DNA from: an uncultured Eggerthellaceae bacterium
GTDB taxonomy: Bacteria > Actinomycetota > Coriobacteriia > Coriobacteriales > Eggerthellaceae
Direction of reading: 5' to 3'
Length of the DNA stretch: 64,000 nt
NCBI GenBank assembly: GCA_910588985.1
Contig: CAJURO010000005.1
Span: 1-64,000 of the forward strand
Position 1 is the stretch's first letter. Every line of letters begins with the position of its first letter. Below are positions 57,619 to 64,000 of the stretch, one piece after another. Below the pieces are notes generated by a model. That model saw only the letters and a program-made list of their open reading frames with translations. It was not told where the DNA came from and did no database searches. Both the position numbers and the translations under genes were made by a program.

Positions 57619-59736
57619 TTAAGCGTTCCCGCCGGCCTTGCTGACAATTTCCTGGGCAACGCTCTTCGGAACCGGCTCGTAGGAGTCGAACTGCATCGTA
57701 TACACAGCGCGTCCCTGAGTACCACTGCGAAGGTCGGTTGCATAGCCGAACATCTGAGAGAGCGGTACCTTCGCGCTGATGGTCGTTGCGTTTCCGCGCT
57801 GCTCCTGTCCTTGGATCACACCGCGACGTGAAGGGATGTCTCCCATGACGAACCCGGTGTATTCTTCAGGCGTTTCAACCTCAACAGCCATAACAGGCTC
57901 AAGGATGACAGGATCAGATTTGCGTAGTGCATCTTTGATGGCCATAGAGCCTGCCACCTTGAAAGCAGCCTCGGAGGAGTCGACCTCGTGGAAGCTTCCG
58001 TCAATGAGCTCAACCTTGATGTCCTCAACAGGATAACCCGCAAGAACGCCAGAATTGAGTGCTTCTTTGATGCCCTTATCGACAGCTGGGATGAATTCCT
58101 TGGGAATAACGCCACCAACGATCTTGTTCTCGAACTCGTAGCCTTTGCCAGCCTCCTGAGGATACATGTTGATGATGGCGTGACCATACTGACCATGACC
58201 ACCAGACTGGCGAACGAACTTGCCTTCAGCGTTCAGAACCTCGTGACCTGGCCGCTCACGATAAGCAACCTGTGGCTTGCCAACATTCGCCTCGACCTTG
58301 AACTCGCGAAGGAGGCGATCGATGATGATCTCAAGGTGAAGCTCGCCCATGCCAGCGATGATCGTCTGACCAGTCTCGTGATTGGTAGACACGCGGAAGG
58401 TAGGATCTTCTTCTGCGAGCTTTTGAAGGGCGATGGACATCTTGTCTTGCTCGGCCTTCGTCTTAGGCTCAACAGCGATGTCGATAACAGGGTCGGCGAA
58501 CTGCATGGACTCGAGGATGATCGGTGCATCCTCGGCGCAAAGCGTATCGCCAGTCGAAGTGTCCTTAAGACCAACAACAGCAACGATGTCGCCAGCGGAG
58601 CACTTATCGATATCCGTACGCTGGTTGGAATGCATCTGAAGGAGACGTCCGATGCGCTCCTTCTTGTCTTTCACAGCGTTCAATGCATATGAACCCGAGT
58701 CCAAGGACCCCGAATAGCAGCGCAGATACGTGAGCTTGCCAACATAGGGGTCGGTCATGATCTTGAACGCGAGCGAAGCGAATGGCGCCTTGGGATCAGC
58801 TGGACGCTCCTCTTCTTCGCCGGTGTTGGGATTGATGCCCTTGATCGGAGGAATGTCAACAGGGCTTGGGAGGTAATCCACTACCGCATCAAGCAGCTCC
58901 TGCACACCCTTGTTCTTGTAAGCCGAGCCAACGAAAACAGGATTGATCTTGCACTGGATAACACCCTTGCGAAGCGCAGCCTTGAACTCCTCGACGCTCA
59001 CCTCTTCTTCCATGAGCACCTTCTCCATGAGGTTATCATCGCAATCAGCGGTGGCCTCAAGGAGCTCTTGACGATAAAGCTCAGCATCTTCAGCGAACTC
59101 AGCAGGGATCTCGTCAAGCGGCTCAGGATAGGTCATGCCCTTATCGTCAGCCTTGAAGTCCCATGCGGTCATCGTCACGAGATCGATGACGCCCCAGAAC
59201 TGATCCTCAGCGCCCATGGGGAGCTGAGCAGCATAGGCAGGCGCATCCAGGCGGTCGCGCATGGTTTGGATAGCATGGAAGAAATCAGCACCGACGCGGT
59301 CGTACTTATTGATGAAAGCGATTCGCGGAACGCCATAGCGCTCTGCCTGACGCCACACCGTCTCAGACTGCGGCTGAACACCTGCAACAGCGTCGAACAC
59401 TGCAACCGTGCCATCAAGAACGCGAAGGGAACGCTCGACCTCAGCGGTGAAGTCAACGTGGCCTGGGGTGTCGATGATCTGGAAACGATACTCCTTGCCC
59501 TTCTCCTCACCACGCGGATACTTCCAGAAGCAGGTCGTAGCTGCCGAGGTGATGGTCACGCCACGCTCTTGCTCCTGCTCCATCCAGTCCATAGTGGCGG
59601 CTCCATCATGGACCTCGCCGATCTTATGAGTCTTACCCGTATAGTAGAGAATACGCTCGGTCGTCGTGGTCTTGCCCGCATCGATATGGGCCATGATGCC
59701 GAAATTGCGTGTCTCTTTCAAATCGAGTTTTGCCAT
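57619..59736 (-). CDS. fusA: Elongation factor G
   Basis: Translocation GTPase of 705 residues. G1 [20 protein letters not shown]3 [10 protein letters not shown]4 NKYD; domain IV carries the decoding-site loop ([20 protein letters not shown]). It lies between rpsG and rpsJ in a str-type operon. Confidence 0.98.
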   Translation of the reverse strand: MAKLDLKETRNFGIMAHIDAGKTTTTERILYYTGKTHKIGEVHDGAATMDWMEQEQERGVTITSAATTCFWKYPRGEEKGKEYRFQIIDTPGHVDFTAEVERSLRVLDGTVAVFDAVAGVQPQSETVWRQAERYGVPRIAFINKYDRVGADFFHAIQTMRDRLDAPAYAAQLPMGAEDQFWGVIDLVTMTAWDFKADDKGMTYPEPLDEIPAEFAEDAELYRQELLEATADCDDNLMEKVLMEEEVSVEEFKAALRKGVIQCKINPVFVGSAYKNKGVQELLDAVVDYLPSPVDIPPIKGINPNTGEEEERPADPKAPFASLAFKIMTDPYVGKLTYLRCYSGSLDSGSYALNAVKDKKERIGRLLQMHSNQRTDIDKCSAGDIVAVVGLKDTSTGDTLCAEDAPIILESMQFADPVIDIAVEPKTKAEQDKMSIALQKLAEEDPTFRVSTNHETGQTIIAGMGELHLEIIIDRLLREFKVEANVGKPQVAYRERPGHEVLNAEGKFVRQSGGHGQYGHAIINMYPQEAGKGYEFENKIVGGVIPKEFIPAVDKGIKEALNSGVLAGYPVEDIKVELIDGSFHEVDSSEAAFKVAGSMAIKDALRKSDPVILEPVMAVEVETPEEYTGFVMGDIPSRRGVIQGQEQRGNATTISAKVPLSQMFGYATDLRSGTQGRAVYTMQFDSYEPVPKSVAQEIVSKAGGNA

Positions 59737-59757
59737 GTGTCTATTCCTTCCCGATGC

Positions 59758-60228
59758 CTAGAAGCGGTAGTGAGAGAAGGCGCGATTGGCCTCGGCCATC
59801 TTGTACATATCCTCACGCTTCTTCACAGCGGCACCGGTGTTTTGAGAAGCGTCGATGATTTCATTAGCAAGACGCTCCTTCATGGTGTGCTCACGACGAG
59901 CGCGAGAGTAATCGACGATCCAGCGGATCGCAAGGGTGGTGGCGCGACGGGAGTTGACCTCCATCGGCACCTGGTAGGTAGCGCCGCCAACACGCTTGGG
60001 CTTGCACTCAAGAGTTGGACGGACATTGTCCATGGCCTTTTTGAACACGGACAGCGGATCTTCGCCCGTGCGCTCTTCGACGATATCGAAAGCGCTGTAG
60101 ACGATACGCTCTGCAAGGGACTTCTTGCCATCACGCATGATCTTGTTGATAAGCTGCGTGACAAGACGGTTGTTGAACTTCGCGTCAGGCTGAACGACCC
60201 GACGAGTTGCTGCTGCACGACGTGGCAT
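59758..60228 (-). CDS. rpsG: 30S ribosomal protein S7
   Basis: Small-subunit head organiser of 156 residues ([48 protein letters not shown] end). AAGGAGAA precedes the ATG. Confidence 0.98.
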   Translation of the reverse strand: MPRRAAATRRVVQPDAKFNNRLVTQLINKIMRDGKKSLAERIVYSAFDIVEERTGEDPLSVFKKAMDNVRPTLECKPKRVGGATYQVPMEVNSRRATTLAIRWIVDYSRARREHTMKERLANEIIDASQNTGAAVKKREDMYKMAEANRAFSHYRF

Positions 60229-60313
60229 GCTTTTCTCCTTCTGCTAGTGCGCGCTTCTGATCAGAGTCATCCGACCATTAGACCTCATGCGAAGGCCCGC
60301 GCGACTTACTCTG

Positions 60314-60685
60314 TTATTTCGGGCGCTTTGCGCCATAACGGCTGCGTGCCTGCAAACGGTTGTCCACCGGTGCGCAGTCAAGAGCCGCACGAATGACCTT
60401 GTAACGAACGCCAGGCAGGTCCTTAACACGTCCGCCACGAATGAGCACCATGGAGTGCTCCTGAAGATTGTGCCCGATGCCTGGGATATAGGCAGTGACT
60501 TCCATGCCGTTGACAAGACGTACACGGCAGACCTTGCGAAGCGCAGAATTCGGCTTCTTCGGGGTAGTTGTGTACACACGGGTGCACACGCCGCGCTTTT
60601 GCGGGTTGCCCTTGAGAGCAGGTGTCTTCTTCTTGTCCACTTGCTTCTGGCGACCCTTGCGCACGAGCTGATTGATTGTAGGCAT
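60314..60685 (-). CDS. rpsL: 30S ribosomal protein S12
   Basis: Decoding-centre protein of 123 residues. The streptomycin-related lysines in [13 protein letters not shown] and the [13 protein letters not shown] loop are wild type. First gene of the str-type operon, with a strong promoter at 60895-60923 and a structured leader. Confidence 0.98.
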   Translation of the reverse strand: MPTINQLVRKGRQKQVDKKKTPALKGNPQKRGVCTRVYTTTPKKPNSALRKVCRVRLVNGMEVTAYIPGIGHNLQEHSMVLIRGGRVKDLPGVRYKVIRAALDCAPVDNRLQARSRYGAKRPK

Positions 60686-60749
60686 TGTCCCTCTTTCTTT
60701 TGTCCTCTATTGAGCTTCGTTCTCTTCTGAAGCCTTCTCTGCCTAGACG

Positions 60750-60794
60750 ATTTCGCGAAACCTGCAAAAAAATGTGCAAGGCTGCGCGAAATCG
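60750..60794 (-). promoter_or_regulatory. Structured leader hairpin of the str-type operon
   Basis: GATTTCGCG (60750-60758) and CGCGAAATC (60786-60794) form a perfect 9-bp outer stem. Inside it CCTTGCA and TGCAGG can extend the helix around a run of T. It lies in the untranslated leader 65 bases before rpsL and may control rpsL-rpsG-fusA expression. Confidence 0.5.
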
Positions 60795-60894
60795 GGCCGA
60801 CAAAGCATCGTAAAGAAAAAACTCGCCGTCGAACTGCTTCTTCTTCATACTAGGCACGAAAAAGAAGCGTCCCATCTCTGAGACGCGAAGCAGA

Positions 60895-60923
60895 ATGTTA
60901 CTGGTAAGTTGCCCGTGTGTCAA
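60895..60923 (-). promoter_or_regulatory. Promoter of the rpsL-rplW operon
   Basis: On the minus strand a perfect TTGACA (60918-60923), a 17-base spacer and TAACAT (60895-60900). The transcript leader is about 200 bases. The 311-base gap between ppaC and rpsL holds this promoter, the hairpin at 60750-60794 and no other gene. Confidence 0.85.
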
Positions 60924-60996
60924 ACGCCACTAAGTCGGGCGTGCCCATACTTGGCACAAAACCAAAATCCCGAATCATATCGATATCAGCAACAGA

Positions 60997-62358
60997 TCAA
61001 TTGAGTATCCTCGAAGCGATCTGCTTCTTGCGTGAGAGGACTCCAGGCATCCATGTGCCACCTGTGCCCGTGCATTCTATTCCAAAGGCGCGATTTACGA
61101 TCTTTAGGTCCCCCTCTGCAAGCAGCTGAGTGCCTTCTGCGATGATATCTGTCGCCATAAGCAGAACGACGACATACCCGTGCGTCTCTTTGAGCGTGCG
61201 CATATGTTCGCGGATCTCATCCTCACGCGCCATGACGCCAGGAAGGTCAACTGTTTCATGCTGAGCGATCAGGATGACGTCATCGCCTAATTGGAATTCC
61301 TTCGAATCCGCTTCGACAAGCTCCTTTATCGGCATGCTATCCTCGGCACCACGGCACTTGAACACACGCAAGCCGAAATCAAGCACATCTTCGCCCGCTC
61401 TCTTCGCTAAGAGCTCGGCCTGCTCACGATCTACGTCGGTCGTCGTGGGAGACTTCAAGATAACCGTATCAGTAAGGATCGCTGAGAGGAGAACGCGCGC
61501 AATATTGGCAGGGATCTCGATACCCGCCCGCGCATACTCAAGGCACACGATGGTAGCCGTGCTGCCAAGCGGAAGATTCAAGAACTGGATCGGGTTGCGT
61601 GTCGCCACATCGGCGATACGATGATGGTCAACGATCTCCACGACCTCGGCTTCCTCAATGCCATTTGCCGCCTGCCTCACCTCGTTGTGGTCAACAAGGA
61701 TGACTTTGCGCTTCGGCGGAGTAGCTACATCAGAGCGCGTTACGATGCCGATTGCATGGCCTGCCTCATCAAGGACCACTCCTTCGCGCAGCTCGGAGGC
61801 GATAAGGTCATCGACCGTCTCGTTGAGGATGTCTTCAGAATCAAAGAGCATCACATTGGTCATCATGAGCTCAGAGACTTTTTGGGAGAGGGATTCGATG
61901 AGCGATGTTGCTACCGCCATCGTTGAAGAGGGATCGTCATCTTCGATCGCATCGGTGGCGGAGATATAACGCTCTGCGATCGCTCGCGTTGAAATAAGAC
62001 CTTGGAACTCGCCTGATTCGTCCTCCACGACAAGCGAGCGGACGTTATGCTTGCGAAGGAGCCTTCCCGCTTCGAGCATAGGTGCTTCCGAGGAGATCGA
62101 GACAGGGTCTTCGGTCATGACGTCGCCAAGGCGCACATGCACATGCGTGATCACCCGAGGCGGCTCAACAGCGCTTGAAGAGAGGACCCATTCGCTCTCG
62201 GGAGGCAAAGGGCCGAGGCGCGCGGGAATGTAGATGACCTCTTCTGACCGTCCAGCTCGCTTCGCCATCTCATTCTTGAGGTATGCGTAGCCAACCGCAG
62301 CGCATATCGAGTCATTGTCGGGGTTCTTATGCCCTACGACGAGGATCGGTGTTGGCAT
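60997..62358 (-). CDS. ppaC: CBS-domain manganese-dependent inorganic pyrophosphatase (family II)
   Basis: Hydrolyses pyrophosphate to phosphate; 453 residues. The DHH-type catalytic part begins GHKNPDNDSICAA and resumes with VDHHRIAD. Between them lie two CBS domains (about 75-130 and 165-220) that bind adenine nucleotides and regulate activity in relatives from Clostridium and Eggerthella-type bacteria. A DRTGG domain between the CBS repeats is not seen. The DHHA2 domain with the C-terminal SRKKQ motif closes the protein. AAGGAGACAGG precedes the ATG. Confidence 0.93.
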   Translation of the reverse strand: MPTPILVVGHKNPDNDSICAAVGYAYLKNEMAKRAGRSEEVIYIPARLGPLPPESEWVLSSSAVEPPRVITHVHVRLGDVMTEDPVSISSEAPMLEAGRLLRKHNVRSLVVEDESGEFQGLISTRAIAERYISATDAIEDDDPSSTMAVATSLIESLSQKVSELMMTNVMLFDSEDILNETVDDLIASELREGVVLDEAGHAIGIVTRSDVATPPKRKVILVDHNEVRQAANGIEEAEVVEIVDHHRIADVATRNPIQFLNLPLGSTATIVCLEYARAGIEIPANIARVLLSAILTDTVILKSPTTTDVDREQAELLAKRAGEDVLDFGLRVFKCRGAEDSMPIKELVEADSKEFQLGDDVILIAQHETVDLPGVMAREDEIREHMRTLKETHGYVVVLLMATDIIAEGTQLLAEGDLKIVNRAFGIECTGTGGTWMPGVLSRKKQIASRILN

Positions 62359-62509
62359 CCTGTCTCCTTATCACTTGAGGCACCTATGGACTCCCTGTCC
62401 ATGTCTTGGCATACATGATAGGCAAACCAAGCCCGCTTGCGCCTTATGCCCTCATGATCTGTCCGCGAGCGGCGTCGAGGAAGAGCGGTGCCTGGAGCGT
62501 CGATAGGCC

Positions 62510-63475
62510 TTAATACGAGTAACGATCGACGTATCCGCTCCCCGACCCAATGGTGTCCGATGCGCCAGAAGCACCAAACGTCGTATCTATGCGGGTCCAT
62601 TCGTTTGCTGGAACGGAGAACTCGACCGAATGCCATGTTCCATCGATGTACACCATGTTCCAAGAATGATAAATGCTGTCTGGATCGACATAGCCTGTCA
62701 TTACCTTCGTGGGAATTCCCAACGAACGCAGCATTGCTCCTGTAAGCGAAGCATAGTCGAAGCAGATCCCATATCCGCTTGCAAGCGTCGCATCTGGATC
62801 AGGAATGTATCCCGTTGCCGATGCAAGCTCGGAGGCCTTTTGCTTGTCATAGGATATGTTCTCGATCACCCATGAGTAGATATTCCTCAGAACATCTCCC
62901 TCATTCTCAGCACCGCTTGCAAGCTCGCGCGCTTTTGCAACGACGGCGCTTGACGCATCGAAATCGCACATCACGTTCGCAGCGAGGAACGGTGCAAACT
63001 CATCCTTGAGCGTAACAGACATATCTACGCTCTGAAGCTCGACATAATTGTTGCCAGATGTATTCTGCATGACTCTGAACGTATACGAGCCGCTTCCCAT
63101 GTTCACAGGAACGACGATCGGCTCCCCGTCCGAAGGAATGTCATAGTTATAGGTCATCTCGCCTTTGATGACTTGGAACTTGCATTTCGCAGGCGACGTG
63201 ACAGAAGCGCTCACTACCCCATCCGACACGTGCGAAGTATCGATCGAGGCACCATTCTTGCTGACTGCTTCGGCGCTCTCGAACGGGAATGTAACAGGAG
63301 AAGCAAGAAGCGTGAAAGGAGGACCTGAGGTCTCGCTCTGCTCTCCTGCTGTAGATGGATTACGCGCGGATCCCCCTTCTGAAGAAGAGCACCCTGCAAC
63401 GAATATCGCGCACATAAGGACGATAAGGACAGCGCACAGCGAGTACGTACGATCACCAAGTGACATCCTGCGCAT
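62510..63475 (-). CDS. Transglutaminase-like lipoprotein
   Basis: Exported lipoprotein of 321 residues: signal peptide with lipobox VAGC (Cys29), a Ser/Gly linker, a beta-type region, then a transglutaminase/protease-like domain from about residue 175. The catalytic triad is visible as Cys238 (GYGICFDYAS), His270 (IYHSWNMVYIDG) and Asp297 (RIDTTFG). Such domains act as cysteine proteases or amidases on the cell surface; the substrate is unknown. AAAGGGA precedes the ATG. The 151-base gap before ppaC shows nothing I can name. Confidence 0.85.
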   Translation of the reverse strand: MRRMSLGDRTYSLCAVLIVLMCAIFVAGCSSSEGGSARNPSTAGEQSETSGPPFTLLASPVTFPFESAEAVSKNGASIDTSHVSDGVVSASVTSPAKCKFQVIKGEMTYNYDIPSDGEPIVVPVNMGSGSYTFRVMQNTSGNNYVELQSVDMSVTLKDEFAPFLAANVMCDFDASSAVVAKARELASGAENEGDVLRNIYSWVIENISYDKQKASELASATGYIPDPDATLASGYGICFDYASLTGAMLRSLGIPTKVMTGYVDPDSIYHSWNMVYIDGTWHSVEFSVPANEWTRIDTTFGASGASDTIGSGSGYVDRYSY

Positions 63476-63656
63476 GCGTCCCTTTCATAGCACGAGATCA
63501 TCAAAGCCTGTTGCACGTTCCCAACAGACGAAACCATCAATCCATCAGTCTAGCATCTTGCCTGAAAAGACAGGAGCAAATCTATAACTTCCTCGCAAGA
63601 GCACCATGCCCTTCCTTCCATCACAAGAGCAGGGAAAGGAGCAGCTGATCGGGCCT

Positions 63657-64000
63657 CTAAGCACCAAGGGCAGAGAAGGTGAGCACGATGGCAAGCACGA
63701 TGCCGATGATCGACTCTCCGCCAAGAAGCCCTGAGGCCACGATGATGCCACTCTCTTGCGCTTCCTCACCATGACTTTCCTTTGGAGCAGAGCGGCGTTT
63801 TGCGAATCTATCGAAGATAAGCTTGCCTACCCCACCAATGAATGCTGTGAGGGACATATAGAAGGGCAGATAGATGCCAAGCCCGATCATCATAGAAGGA
63901 AGACCGACGAGGTAAAGCGCAGCCCCGATAAAAAGGCCAACAAGGAATGCGGGAGGATGGGAAATGCCACCGACCATTGATGCCACCACAGAGCTCTGAG
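63657..64000 (-). CDS. OPT-family oligopeptide transporter, C-terminal end
   Basis: Only the last 114 or so codons lie in the window; the frame is open at the right edge. The visible part has four membrane helices with the OPT C-terminal signature (GGISHPPAFLVGLFIG, then YLPFYMSLTAFIGG) and a short charged loop (FAKRRSAPKESHGEEAQE). OPT proteins import oligopeptides or metal chelates by proton symport. No terminator is obvious in the 181 bases before the lipoprotein start. Confidence 0.8.
   Translation of the reverse strand, partial: QSSVVASMVGGISHPPAFLVGLFIGAALYLVGLPSMMIGLGIYLPFYMSLTAFIGGVGKLIFDRFAKRRSAPKESHGEEAQESGIIVASGLLGGESIIGIVLAIVLTFSALGA

Noticed and set aside
59068..60396. 442-codon plus-strand ORF opposite fusA and rpsG
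   Set aside because: Antisense to highly conserved genes with unmistakable products; no domain or start signal.
60423..60923. Leader ORF beginning near the rpsL promoter and running into rpsL
   Set aside because: It overlaps most of rpsL in another frame and its start lacks a good ribosome binding site. The leader structure is the better explanation.
1..64000. tRNA genes, CRISPR arrays, insertion sequences, T-box or known riboswitches
   Set aside because: I looked for tRNA T-arm signatures, regularly spaced repeats, transposase motifs and T-box or riboswitch core sequences and saw none; a covariance-model search would be decisive.

Overview
This window looks like the chromosome of an anaerobic, host-associated actinobacterium, most likely class Coriobacteriia (Eggerthellales-like). 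The reasons are a moderate GC content (low 50s by eye), frequent GTG and TTG starts, a zinc-type S14, a Rho factor with a long basic/acidic N-terminal extension, a one-polypeptide pyruvate:ferredoxin oxidoreductase, a DMSO-reductase-family molybdoenzyme operon next to a LysR regulator, and a CBS-domain family II pyrophosphatase. Genus and species are not assigned. I saw no tRNA, rRNA, CRISPR array, IS element or phage gene.

Layout. 1-3125 (minus): a molybdoenzyme operon (catalytic subunit, small Fe-S subunit, small Cys-rich protein, start of a further gene). The catalytic gene carries an in-frame TAA at codon 8. 3266-4445: a LysR gene, with near-identical palindromes upstream of it and upstream of the molybdoenzyme operon. 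4623-12210 (minus): rpsB-tsf, then tal-rho-sppA-metG. 12497-15086 (plus): an N-acylglucosamine 2-epimerase and a ROK kinase. 15184-18709 (minus): nagA and ruvCAB. 18903-22448 (minus): PFOR. 22858-29664 (plus): a family-5 solute-binding ABC transporter (with a fused permease-ATPase) and a DapA/NanA-type lyase. 29825-32908 (minus): nagB and a large polytopic membrane protein. 33064-42465 (minus): rplB through secY-adk. 42848-55546: copA, a YgiQ-type radical SAM protein, tig, a Bce-like ABC/two-component cluster and a giant FtsX-type exporter. 55702-60685 (minus): rpsL-rpsG-fusA-rpsJ-rplC-rplD-rplW. 60997-64000 (minus): a CBS pyrophosphatase, a transglutaminase-like lipoprotein and the end of an OPT transporter.

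How the genes fit together. The epimerase, ROK kinase, lyase, NagA, NagB and ABC transporter form a complete predicted sialic acid route. In order: uptake, lyase to ManNAc, epimerisation to GlcNAc, phosphorylation, deacetylation, then deamination to fructose-6-P. This is the order described in Bacteroides fragilis (NanL-NanE-RokA), not the E. coli NanK/NanE-6-P route. PFOR and transaldolase supply central fermentation metabolism. The S10 ribosomal operon is split between rplW and rplB by about 13 kb of unrelated genes. A terminator closes the rplW half, and tuf is absent between fusA and rpsJ.

The most interesting items are the nonsense codon in the molybdoenzyme, the split S10 operon, a CopA ATPase with a C-terminal CopZ-like domain that has its own in-frame ribosome binding site and GTG, the matched LysR operator palindromes, a Bce-type ATPase without a recognisable permease but with a 34-residue membrane peptide in front of it, and several genes whose -10 box sits so close to the start codon that leaderless transcripts are likely.
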